Positions 25,459 to 32,887 of a stretch of DNA of 39,540 bases are shown here, one piece after another. The notes beneath the pieces are model-generated. The model had not been told where the DNA came from and did not search any database. It worked only from the letters and a program-made list of their open reading frames with translations. Made by a program: the position numbers and the translations under genes. Each line of letters starts with the position of its first letter. Position 1 is the stretch's first letter. The DNA lies in contig JAFGPH010000281.1 of assembly GCA_016926135.1 (NCBI GenBank), positions 1 to 39,540 on the forward strand, read 5' to 3'. The DNA is from Deltaproteobacteria bacterium (GTDB taxonomy: Bacteria > Desulfobacterota > DSM-4660 > Desulfatiglandales > HGW-15).

Positions 25459-26775
25459 TTGAGAAAACGCTTTCATATCATCACAATGGGATGCCAGATG
25501 AATGCGTATGATTCCCATCTGGTGAGCCAGTTCCTTCTTGCCTCAGGATATGTGCCCGCAGCCGATCTTCAGGATGCTGATGTGGTGCTGATCAACACCT
25601 GCGCGGTCCGGGCAAAGGCCGAGCAGAAGGCTTTCAGCCATCTGGGTCGCATCCTACAACAGAAGAGGAAAAACCCTGATCTCATCGTGGGCCTGATGGG
25701 TTGTGTGGGACAACAGGGGGGATCGGAGTTGCTTCTGAGATTCCCAGGCCTGGACCTGGTTCTCGGCCCCAGAGAACTGGCTGGAATCACCCGATACCTT
25801 CACGCCGCACAGAACGGTTGCAGAGGGATTGTGGCCACAAACCTCAATGTGGAGCCACCTGCCTCACCCAACATCCCAGGGTACTTCAGCGGACGGGTCA
25901 CGAGCCATCTTTCCATCATGGAGGGATGCAACAACTTTTGCAGCTACTGTGTGGTGCCCCTTGTGCGAGGAAGAGAGGCGAGCCGTAGCCCAGAAGAGAT
26001 CCTCGAAGAGGCAAAACATCTTGTTTTGGACGGCGTGAAGGAGATCACCCTTCTTGGACAGAATGTGAATTCGTATTGCCATGGGGAAGGGGGGGGAGTT
26101 CGGTTTCCAGATCTCCTCCGCCTGCTGAGTCCTTTGCATGGACTCATGAGACTGCGCTTCACTACTTCGCACCCCAAGGACCTCTCGGAGGACCTCATCG
26201 ATTGCTTTGTAGAACTGCCCAATCTCTGCCCTCACATTCATCTGCCGTTCCAGGCCGGCTCAGACACCATCCTCCGAAGGATGAACAGGGGCTATACCCG
26301 TGAGCAATACGTAGAGAAGGTAATGAGGCTCAGGGAGGTTCAACCGAAGATCTCCATTACGAGCGACGTCATGGTTGGCTTTCCCGGCGAAACCGAGGAG
26401 GACTTTGAATCAACCCTCGAACTCATCAAAGAGATTGAGTTTGACAATTTGTACTCCTTCAAGTACTCGGAGAGAGATGGAACCCGCGCAGCATCCATGG
26501 AAGGCAAGGTCGGGGAAAGAGAGAAGCTATCGAGACTCACCGTCCTTCAGCACCTGCAAAAGGAGATTTCCCTCGCCAAGAACAAGAGGCTTGAAGGCTG
26601 CAGGGTGGATGTATTGGTAGAGGGGCCCAGCAGGCAGGGGAATCAGCTCACCGGACGGACTGATACCCACAAGGTCGTAAATTTCAGCTCGGATTCAGAA
26701 ATGACCGGCCATTTGGTTGAAGTGCTCATTGAGAGGTCCTCCGCCAATGCCCTCTGGGGAACATGTAAAAAATGA
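25459..26775 (+). CDS. miaB: tRNA-2-methylthio-N6-dimethylallyladenosine synthase
   Basis: Radical SAM methylthiotransferase that adds a methylthio group to i6A37 of tRNAs reading U-starting codons; cytoplasmic; 438 residues. The N-terminal UPF0004 domain has the three auxiliary-cluster cysteines (MGCQMN, NTCAVR, MGCVGQ). The radical SAM motif is EGCNNFCSYCVVP (CxxxCxxC) near residue 155, and a TRAM domain with VLVEGPS and GRTDTHKVVNF ends the protein. HIITMGCQMNAYDS and GREASR fit MiaB rather than RimO or MtaB. The start is TTG 25459, the only one that keeps the conserved N terminus; its ribosome site is weak. Confidence 0.95.
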   Translation: MRKRFHIITMGCQMNAYDSHLVSQFLLASGYVPAADLQDADVVLINTCAVRAKAEQKAFSHLGRILQQKRKNPDLIVGLMGCVGQQGGSELLLRFPGLDLVLGPRELAGITRYLHAAQNGCRGIVATNLNVEPPASPNIPGYFSGRVTSHLSIMEGCNNFCSYCVVPLVRGREASRSPEEILEEAKHLVLDGVKEITLLGQNVNSYCHGEGGGVRFPDLLRLLSPLHGLMRLRFTTSHPKDLSEDLIDCFVELPNLCPHIHLPFQAGSDTILRRMNRGYTREQYVEKVMRLREVQPKISITSDVMVGFPGETEEDFESTLELIKEIEFDNLYSFKYSERDGTRAASMEGKVGEREKLSRLTVLQHLQKEISLAKNKRLEGCRVDVLVEGPSRQGNQLTGRTDTHKVVNFSSDSEMTGHLVEVLIERSSANALWGTCKK

Positions 26776-26822
26776 ACCATTGTGCTTTCGATCATATGAA
26801 CCCAATCCGAAACATAAGATAA

Positions 26823-27677
26823 ATGGCTAAAGCGCTCGATTTTTCAAAAGAAAAAGTACTGGTTGTAGATGATGACGATCTCCTAAGGAGTACTCTTCAG
26901 CAGCTCCTGGCCGCACTCTACTTCAAGGTCGACTCAGCCCCCAGCGGAACAGCCGCACTCGGCATGCTTGCCGAAAAAAACTACACCTTTCTCCTTACGG
27001 ACATGAAGATGCCGGAGATGGACGGTTTTACCCTTATCCAGAGGGTATCTGCGGAATTCCCCAAGGTCAGCATTATTGCAATGACCGGCTATGCAGAGGG
27101 TTACAAGTACGTGGATGTTATCAGCGCTGGCGCAGCAGATTTTATCAAGAAGCCCTTCGACCTGGAAGAACTGGAGGCAAAGATCGCCAGAATCATCAAC
27201 GAGCGAACCCTCAAAGAAGAACTCAGCAGGCTTTCCATCACAGACGCCCTTACAGGGCTTTACAATCAGAGGCACTTCTACGCAAGGCTCAGGGAGGAAA
27301 TGATCCGATCCGAGCGACAAAGACATCTCCTGGCCTTGATTCTCATCGACCTGGACAACTTCAAGCACTACAACGATACCCATGGTCATCTGGCCGGGGA
27401 CGAGGTGTTGCGCAATGTGGGGCGACTGATCAACAAATCCATCCGCGTAGGCGTAGACTCAGGCTACCGTTACGGGGGAGATGAATTCGCCATTATCCTG
27501 ATCGATGCCGACTTGGGCGTTGCCCGCGAGATCGGGAAAAGAATTCAAGATGCCTTCATAGAAAGAATGGGACTGGGCGCAAGCATGGGGTATGCGATTT
27601 TCTCGGACGGCATGTCTGCCGAAGACCTGGTCGCCGAGGCCGATAAAGGCCTGTACGGGGCGAAGCCAAAGAAATAG
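26823..27677 (+). CDS. response regulator with GGDEF diguanylate cyclase output
   Basis: Makes c-di-GMP from two GTP under control of a phosphorelay; cytoplasmic; 284 residues. The receiver (about 12-130) has acidic pocket VVDDDD, phospho-acceptor Asp60 in LLTDMKMPEMDG, and the Lys in FIKKPFDLEE. The GGDEF domain (about 150-284) has DALTGLYNQRHF, LIDLDNFKHYND and the intact signature GGDEF at residues 218-222. The RxxD inhibitory site five residues before the signature reads VGVD, so product inhibition is probably absent. The start is ATG 26823; no good ribosome site is visible. It lies 47 bases after miaB. The 200 bases after it hold an AT-rich palindrome and a promoter. Confidence 0.93.
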   Translation: MAKALDFSKEKVLVVDDDDLLRSTLQQLLAALYFKVDSAPSGTAALGMLAEKNYTFLLTDMKMPEMDGFTLIQRVSAEFPKVSIIAMTGYAEGYKYVDVISAGAADFIKKPFDLEELEAKIARIINERTLKEELSRLSITDALTGLYNQRHFYARLREEMIRSERQRHLLALILIDLDNFKHYNDTHGHLAGDEVLRNVGRLINKSIRVGVDSGYRYGGDEFAIILIDADLGVAREIGKRIQDAFIERMGLGASMGYAIFSDGMSAEDLVAEADKGLYGAKPKK

Positions 27678-27700
27678 ATGGGATGCATTGTATAGCTCGG

Positions 27701-27714
27701 ATAATATATATTAT
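27701..27714. repeat. 14-base AT-only palindrome
   Basis: ATAATATATATTAT is a perfect palindrome 24 bases after the diguanylate cyclase stop and about 100 bases before the next promoter. All 14 bases are A or T, in a GC-rich genome. It may be an operator or just an AT-rich upstream element; nothing decides. Confidence 0.5.
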
Positions 27715-27812
27715 GTCAACTATTGCATCCCGAGAATACTTCGCTGCTGCCACGAACTCCCGTTTCTGCTTCATCTTTTGCAATGCAGCCTGGAGCCACA
27801 AAAATATTTCCG

Positions 27813-27840
27813 TTGACATCGCCTGTCCGAACCCTATAAA
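27813..27840 (+). promoter_or_regulatory. predicted sigma-70 promoter for the small COX24-like gene
   Basis: TTGACA (27813-27818) and TATAAA (27835-27840) are 16 bases apart, within an AT-rich stretch. Transcription would start near 27847, about 30 bases before the ATG at 27876, and end at the hairpin at 28004. This makes the tiny gene a separate, probably strongly expressed unit. Confidence 0.7.
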
Positions 27841-27875
27841 GATATATAATTTATCTCCGTTGGAGGCTCAACTGG

Positions 27876-27965
27876 ATGAGTAGCGTAGTCAAGAAACGCC
27901 GAAAGAAAATCAGAAAGCACAAATACCGAAAGATGCGCAGGAAGATGAGGCACAAGAACAAGTAA
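27876..27965 (+). CDS. 29-residue basic COX24/AURKAIP1 (mS38)-like protein
   Basis: A tiny gene giving 29 residues, of which about 17 are Lys or Arg and two are His. It starts MSSVVKKRRKKIRKHKYRK and ends MRRKMRHKNK, the pattern of the COX24_C / AURKAIP1 family (mitochondrial ribosomal protein mS38 and short bacterial relatives). By family knowledge it is likely a small-subunit ribosomal protein or rRNA-binding peptide; the bacterial role is inferred. A GGAGG site lies nine bases before ATG 27876. The gene has its own consensus-like promoter and a strong hairpin behind it. Its size means that most gene callers would miss it. Confidence 0.82.
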   Translation: MSSVVKKRRKKIRKHKYRKMRRKMRHKNK

Positions 27966-28003
27966 CCTCCCCCTTGTATCGCTTACCAGAAAAGTTCGAA
28001 AAA

Positions 28004-28034
28004 GAAGGCAGCCCCCGCGATGGGGGCTGCCTTC
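28004..28034. terminator. bidirectional terminator between convergent genes
   Basis: A 13-base-pair perfect stem (28004-28016 with 28022-28034), core GGCAGCCCCC, with a five-base loop. On the minus strand it is followed by TTTTTCGAACTTTT, a good terminator for the dehydrogenase gene that ends at 28078. On the plus strand the tail GGTTTCT is weaker but would serve the small COX24-like gene. Confidence 0.85.
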
Positions 28035-28077
28035 GGTTTCTACAGATTTTCAGGGACTTGCGATTCAGGTGTGTCTG

Positions 28078-28941
28078 CTACTTGGAACCGTAATCGTACC
28101 AGCCTCCTCCCGTTTTCCTGCCCAGCCGATTTGCCCGGATCATGGTCTTGAGTAGGTTCGGGGCCGCCCACTTGGACTCCTTGTTGAGCTCCTGATAGAA
28201 GTATTCGGTGACAAAGTAGGCAATGTCAATGCCTGTGAGATCCATGAGCTCAAAGGGGCCCATGGGGTAGTTCAATCCATTCTTGACAGCAATGTCCACG
28301 TCCTGGATGGAGGCAATGCCCTCCTCTACGATCTTGATGGCCTCAAGCATATGCGGAATCATAATCCTGTTGACGATGAAGCCCGGAGAGTCCTTTTTGA
28401 CCTCAACCGTGATTTTCCCCATTTTTTTTGCCAGGTCGGTGGCAATGGCTATTGTCTCGTCGCTGGTGGCAAAGCCCCGGATGATCTCGACGAGTTTCAT
28501 CAGGGGAACGGGGTTGAAGAAGTGCACCCCGCAGATTTTGTCGGGCCTCTTGGTGGAGGCTGCGATCTCGGTGATGGACATAGAGGAGGTGTTGGACGAG
28601 AGGATGACCTCGGGCCGGCACAATTCGTCCAGTTCGCCGAACACCTTTTTCTTAAGATCCAGATTCTCGATGACCGCCTCCACCACGAAATCCACATCCT
28701 TCAGGTCAGCCATGTCCGTGGTGCCCTTGATCCTTCCCATGATGGCTTTTTTGTCCGCCTCCTGGAGTTTGCCCTTTTCCACGCTCTTTGAGAGGAATTT
28801 GTCGATACTCTTCAGTCCCCGTTCCACAAAGCTGTTCTCGATATCCCTCATCACCACATCGTAGCCTATCTGAGCCGCGACCTGCGCAATCCCGTTTCCC
28901 ATGGTTCCCGCGCCAATAATACCGATTTTCTTGATCTGCAT
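28078..28941 (-). CDS. hbd: 3-hydroxybutyryl-CoA dehydrogenase
   Basis: Oxidises (S)-3-hydroxyacyl-CoA, typically 3-hydroxybutyryl-CoA, to the 3-keto form with NAD(P); cytoplasmic; 287 residues, the stand-alone length. The N-terminal Rossmann motif is GIIGAGTMGNGIAQVAA; SSNTSSMSITEIA and HFFNPVPLMKLVEII are the catalytic and signature segments (catalytic His in the latter). The C terminus has NGLNYPMGPFELMDLTGID. The start is ATG 28941 with AAAGGAGG just upstream; a longer frame to 28986 has no support. It lies 41 bases behind the NifU-domain gene. In this setting it fits beta-oxidation or butyrate-type metabolism, although no thiolase or crotonase gene is nearby. Confidence 0.94.
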   Translation of the reverse strand: MQIKKIGIIGAGTMGNGIAQVAAQIGYDVVMRDIENSFVERGLKSIDKFLSKSVEKGKLQEADKKAIMGRIKGTTDMADLKDVDFVVEAVIENLDLKKKVFGELDELCRPEVILSSNTSSMSITEIAASTKRPDKICGVHFFNPVPLMKLVEIIRGFATSDETIAIATDLAKKMGKITVEVKKDSPGFIVNRIMIPHMLEAIKIVEEGIASIQDVDIAVKNGLNYPMGPFELMDLTGIDIAYFVTEYFYQELNKESKWAAPNLLKTMIRANRLGRKTGGGWYDYGSK

Positions 28942-28982
28942 GATTCCTCCTTTAGGTATCCGCTTCTGAATGAGCTGTTTTC

Positions 28983-29210
28983 TCAAGCCGGTTCAACACG
29001 AGTCACTTCGGGGACATTCTGCTTCAGGATCTTCTCAATTCCCATCTTGAGGGTCATCTGGGACATCGGACAGCCACCGCAAGCGCCTGTCAGCTTGACC
29101 TTCACCACGCCGTCCTCCCCTACCTCCACAAGCTGAACATCCCCTCCGTCTGCCTGCAGGGAGGGTCTCACCTTGTTCAGTGCCTCCTCCACTTTTTGTC
29201 TATTGATCAT
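28983..29210 (-). CDS. NifU C-terminal domain protein (Fe-S scaffold type)
   Basis: A 75-residue protein made only of the NifU C-terminal domain. The cluster-binding CxxC is in LTGACGGCPMSQMTLKMGIE at about residues 44-47, after the typical RPSLQADGGDVQLVEV. Such stand-alone proteins carry or deliver [4Fe-4S] clusters in the cytoplasm. The start is ATG 29210 after GGAGG. It sits between the SPL-like radical SAM gene (76 bases upstream) and the dehydrogenase, and could supply clusters to the former, but that is only proximity. Confidence 0.93.
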   Translation of the reverse strand: MINRQKVEEALNKVRPSLQADGGDVQLVEVGEDGVVKVKLTGACGGCPMSQMTLKMGIEKILKQNVPEVTRVEPA

Positions 29211-29286
29211 TGCGCTACCTCCAATTCGGGCTACATTTTGAGGTTTTCTACCATGTGGATCATGTCAAAATCAAGGGAGAAACTCA

Positions 29287-30396
29287 TCACTGCATGTCAA
29301 AGAAGCGTATTGCCCTTGTGTCCAGGTATTCGGCCAGACCAGCCGAGCCGGCGGCGGGCGTCCATCCGAGGGAATCCTTCCAAACATCAGCGCTTTCCAT
29401 GCAAAGATAGACCCCCAGTTCGTCGTGCCATGCACCGAGGGCTTCCGCCATGAAACTGTACATTTCTGTGCGGATGGGCTTGAAATAGCGCATTTTGCCA
29501 TCCAGGCCCGGAATGAACTCTCCCTCCAGGATACGGCTGGCAGGGTGACGTTTTCTGATCACTGTCTTGAGTTGTGGCATGTACCTGAAGCTGCCCAGGC
29601 TGATCCAGATCACGCCCCTTGGGTCTATGTACCTCTCCAGCATGTCTATTGTCCGCAGGTACCCTTCTCGCCATCCCGGATGGTATATGAGCGGGTCGAA
29701 GTGAAAACCCACAACGTACCCCTCTTCCTGCACCCTTTTCGCAGCCCCCAGTCTCTTGCGGATAGATGGTGCTCCATGCTCCTCCCTGGATGCGATACGC
29801 GTACTGTTCAGGGACCAGGAGACCACGATCCTGTCCCGAAACCCGGAACGCAGGAGCCGCTCAACAGAAACCGTCTTGGTCTTCAATTCCAGCACGGCAT
29901 TCCTTCTCGCCTTGAAAAACGGAAGCAGCACTTCTGTCCAGCCCACAACCGGATCAAGGGCTAGACTGTCCGTGAATTCCCCTGTGCCAAGCCTGAATAC
30001 CTTGCCGGGCTGAGCGTCCAATTCTTCGCCAATGTGAGGGAGTCTTTCCTCCAGGTTCACAAAGACCCTCAAGTAGGGTTGGTTCAGATAGGCCTGAAGG
30101 ATGCAGTAAGTACAATCCAGGGGGCAGTTGGTGCCCACGTGCAGAATCCGGTAACCGCAGCAGATATATCCCTGCGTCCCCGGACACGGCTTGAGGAGTT
30201 CCCCGGGAAACACGGATAGATGAAGGGTATCCTTACCCGGTTCCGCGGGGTCCGGACATTCGTTCCGGATGGCATAGGGAGGATCTTCGTCGATGGGTAA
30301 ACCATCGATCCTTTTCAGGATTCTGCGGGTCAAATCGAAGCCTCGAACGTCCTTTCCCAGGACAATCCTCCTGATGGGAACAGCAGGCTTATTCAT
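29287..30396 (-). CDS. SPL-family radical SAM protein
   Basis: A 369-residue radical SAM enzyme related to spore photoproduct lyase. The cluster motif is CPLDCTYC with Cys91, Cys95 and Cys98, in the same place as in Bacillus SplB, and further family segments are YICCGYRILHVGTNC and VVSWSLNS. True SplB needs a cysteine near position 140 to quench the thymine radical; the aligned stretch here is LGTGEFTDS, with Phe at about 141, so it is probably not a canonical lyase. No sporulation genes are present. The start is ATG 30396, eight bases inside the end of the ParB-like gene. The substrate is unknown; a nucleic acid or nucleotide is a guess from the family and the transporter two genes upstream. 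Confidence 0.85.
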   Translation of the reverse strand: MNKPAVPIRRIVLGKDVRGFDLTRRILKRIDGLPIDEDPPYAIRNECPDPAEPGKDTLHLSVFPGELLKPCPGTQGYICCGYRILHVGTNCPLDCTYCILQAYLNQPYLRVFVNLEERLPHIGEELDAQPGKVFRLGTGEFTDSLALDPVVGWTEVLLPFFKARRNAVLELKTKTVSVERLLRSGFRDRIVVSWSLNSTRIASREEHGAPSIRKRLGAAKRVQEEGYVVGFHFDPLIYHPGWREGYLRTIDMLERYIDPRGVIWISLGSFRYMPQLKTVIRKRHPASRILEGEFIPGLDGKMRYFKPIRTEMYSFMAEALGAWHDELGVYLCMESADVWKDSLGWTPAAGSAGLAEYLDTRAIRFFDMQ

Positions 30397-31369
30397 GGTC
30401 GCTCTTCCAAGGATCTCCCAAGTTTTCCAGGCCCTTCATGGATGAGAGTTCAATGAGTTTCCGCCGCAATTCCCTGCCGTCCCTGAAAGAGATCTGAAGA
30501 CTGTACCCGGGTCCCTCAAAATACGGAGGATGACGGACCTCGACACCGTTGGGGAGCTTGAGATCCTTTGCCGCAATGCGGAAGGCCTTCTCTGCAAGTG
30601 ACAGTGAGGGATACCTCATAACCCTCAGGCGCTCCAGCACGGATTTGGCCTTCTGAGGCCGGTTCAGACCCTGATTGTCCAGGATGGCCACGAGATCTGT
30701 CCGAGAAAGGAGATCGGGGATCCCCTTGTCATCGTTACAAGATATATCGTCAATAAAAGCAAGGAATTGTATCTGTTGACTAAAGGTAAAGCTTAGGCTC
30801 GAAAGCCACTTGAACACAACAGAACGAGATTCGGGGCTCATTTCCATGAGTGATTGCACCGTCTTGAATGAAACCCGCTTCCGTGCAAGGGCAAGCCTGA
30901 TCTCTTCCTCCAGGCCTCCCAAGGACAGAAAGATCTTCAACTGTGACTCGTGCGCAGGGAGACCCAGCAGGGGCATATGGAAGCTCAGGATTTCCTCTTT
31001 CCCGTGGTGTCGTGAAAGCGCTTCCAGGATCATGCCCTTTTCCACTTCGTTGAACTCCCTGGTGGCAAGATTGTCATAGAGGTTGAGGTGCAGTTTTTCC
31101 ACGGCCGTGAGCCTTGAGGCAGAAAGATCAATACACAGGGCTTCCTCCCTCCTGAGTCCCTTGAGGGCCAGGATCCTGCGGTAACCTGCAACGATACGAA
31201 TCCTGCCCTCTTCGTCCCTATCGATGAGGGGGCTGTTCACAACCCCGATCCTCTCTATCGACCGGATCAGTCCTTTCAGATCGAAGCCGAAACTCATCGC
31301 ATAAGGGCCTGGGCTTTCTTCGACGCCCTCCAGGGATACCGAAACAGCTTCACCTTTTAAGATCTTCAT
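30389..31369 (-). CDS. ParB-like (ParB/Srx N-domain) protein
   Basis: A 326-residue protein with a ParB N-terminal domain: LIRSIERIGVVNSPLID, then IVAGYRRILALKGLRREEA, with GYRR at residues 62-65 in place of the GxRR CTP-binding box. FNEVEKGMILEAL and a helical region (about 115-230, including a possible helix-turn-helix around SFKTVQSLMEMS) follow, and the C terminus is unfamiliar. No parA is present, so it is not a standard partition protein; it may be a DNA- or CTP-binding regulator. The start codon overlaps the transporter stop by four bases (ATGA), and its own 3' end overlaps the SPL-like start by eight bases. The three genes must be co-expressed. Confidence 0.8.
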   Translation of the reverse strand: MKILKGEAVSVSLEGVEESPGPYAMSFGFDLKGLIRSIERIGVVNSPLIDRDEEGRIRIVAGYRRILALKGLRREEALCIDLSASRLTAVEKLHLNLYDNLATREFNEVEKGMILEALSRHHGKEEILSFHMPLLGLPAHESQLKIFLSLGGLEEEIRLALARKRVSFKTVQSLMEMSPESRSVVFKWLSSLSFTFSQQIQFLAFIDDISCNDDKGIPDLLSRTDLVAILDNQGLNRPQKAKSVLERLRVMRYPSLSLAEKAFRIAAKDLKLPNGVEVRHPPYFEGPGYSLQISFRDGRELRRKLIELSSMKGLENLGDPWKSDHE

Positions 31370-32613
31370 ATCAGGATACCTACCGCTGCGCCTGTCATGC
31401 AGGTCGCAAGGGTGCCCGAAACAATGGACCTGATGCCGAGGGAAACGATTTCCGCTCTTCTCTGGGGCGCCATGGCCCCCAGTCCGCCGATCATGATGCC
31501 GAGCGAGCCGAAGTTGGCAAAACCGCAGAGGCCATAGGTCAGTATCACGCGACTCCGTTCGCTCAGCGCGGAGTCCGGCAGGCGGGCGAGATCCAGGTAG
31601 GCGATGAGTTCATTGAGGACCGTCTTCGTACCCATGAGGCTACCCGAGGTCGCAGCCTCGGACCAGGGTATCCCCATGAGCCATGCGACCGGAGACATGA
31701 GAAGGCCAAGCAACCCCTGAAAGGTGACGGGTTTTCCTGAGAGAAGGTCTGGGAGAACGCCGAGAATAAGGTTCACAAGATACACGAGGGCTAACAGAAC
31801 AACCAGCATGGCCACAATGTTGATCAAGAGCTTCGCCCCTTCCAGTGTGCCGGTTGTGACGGCGTCCATGGAACTCCGTGCCTGGCTCTCCAGGGTGATA
31901 TCACCTCGAGAGACCGGTTTCGTTTCGGGGATCATGATTTTTGAGATGGTGACCGCTGCTGGGGCGCTGATGAGGGAAGCCGTCAGGAGGTGCCCCATGA
32001 TATCGGGCACATGTCTCGTCAGGATGGCGGCATAAAGAACCATGACCGTCCCTGCGATGGTGGCCATACCAGCGGTCATGATGGTAAAGAGTTCACTTCG
32101 TGATATGGTGTTCAGGTAAGGCCTCACCAGCAAAGGCGACTCAACCATGCCCACGAAAACATTGGCCGCCGTGCCCAGACCCTCAACCCCGCCCATACCC
32201 ATGGTCCTGCGCAGCAACCACGAGAATGCGCGAACCACAAGCGGGAGGATCCGCCAGTGAAACAGGAGGGATGAAAGGGCGCTCATGACGAGCACGAGCG
32301 GCAGGCCGCGGAAGGCCAGGATGTAACTCAGGCCGGGGGATTTTTCTTCAAAAGGGAGCGCCCCCCCACCGAGATATCCGAACACAAAGCCCGTACCGGC
32401 TCTGGTGGATTCTTCAAGTGCCTGAACAGCCCCATTCAACCACTCAAACAGGATCTGACTGACAGGGAATTTGAGGAGAACGAAGGCGATGAACACCTGA
32501 AGCACAATCCCCGTGAAGACGGTCCTGAGATTGACATGGGAGCGCTGTTCCGAGAAACACCATGCGAGAAAGGCAAAAGTCAGAAAACCTGCGAGACTCT
32601 GTACGTGTCCCAC
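31366..32613 (-). CDS. concentrative nucleoside transporter-like protein (CNT/NupC family)
   Basis: An integral inner-membrane protein of about 415 residues with roughly ten hydrophobic segments. The CNT signatures are visible: GLGTAANVFVGMVESPLLVRP (the substrate and cation binding GxxE-type region), SELFTIMTAGMATIAGTVMV, and near the C terminus GLCGFANFGSLGIMIGGLGAMAP. CNT proteins import nucleosides with sodium or protons. The start is uncertain; GTG 32613 follows GGGGAGGG and is preferred over GTG 32634. It is the first gene of the overlapping run with the ParB-like and SPL-like genes. Nucleoside uptake would feed the phosphorylase and deaminases elsewhere in the window. Confidence 0.88.
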   Translation of the reverse strand: MGHVQSLAGFLTFAFLAWCFSEQRSHVNLRTVFTGIVLQVFIAFVLLKFPVSQILFEWLNGAVQALEESTRAGTGFVFGYLGGGALPFEEKSPGLSYILAFRGLPLVLVMSALSSLLFHWRILPLVVRAFSWLLRRTMGMGGVEGLGTAANVFVGMVESPLLVRPYLNTISRSELFTIMTAGMATIAGTVMVLYAAILTRHVPDIMGHLLTASLISAPAAVTISKIMIPETKPVSRGDITLESQARSSMDAVTTGTLEGAKLLINIVAMLVVLLALVYLVNLILGVLPDLLSGKPVTFQGLLGLLMSPVAWLMGIPWSEAATSGSLMGTKTVLNELIAYLDLARLPDSALSERSRVILTYGLCGFANFGSLGIMIGGLGAMAPQRRAEIVSLGIRSIVSGTLATCMTGAAVGILI

Positions 32614-32762
32614 CCTACCCTCCCCTGGTCCCACCTCTGGGCAGATCTGATCTCACTCTGAACTGTATCAGAAAATCACCTGGAGATGAAGCACTGAGAC
32701 ACCGTATTTTGGCGATAATCTCTTGACACTTTTGGCTCAACTGTGGCATGTTGCAAACCTTG

Positions 32763-32779
32763 TGTACCCTCGTGGTACA
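32763..32779. repeat. short inverted repeat in the divergent gap before hdrA
   Basis: TGTACC (32763-32768) and GGTACA (32774-32779) form a perfect 6-base-pair hairpin around CTCGT, extendable by two G-T pairs. It lies about 110 bases before the hdrA start and 150 before the transporter start. It might be an operator. A TTGACA at 32723 lies upstream but its -10 region is poor. Confidence 0.4.
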
Positions 32780-32887
32780 TGCGATGCGGTTGCCCTCGGC
32801 CCGCAGAACCTTCCCGGTCTTCAAAAGATCACCTTTCTGAGAAATGTATCCAAATTCCAGCCCTGAACGCAATGACGTGAGGAGTGC

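Noticed and set aside
32733..32748. Possible sigma-54 promoter (GG and GC ten bases apart, TGGCTC...TGGCA)
   Set aside because: The -12 element TGGCA deviates from TTGCA, and the match is too weak to claim.
32615..32872. 85-codon minus-strand open frame before the transporter
   Set aside because: No family, no ribosome site and it covers the divergent regulatory gap.
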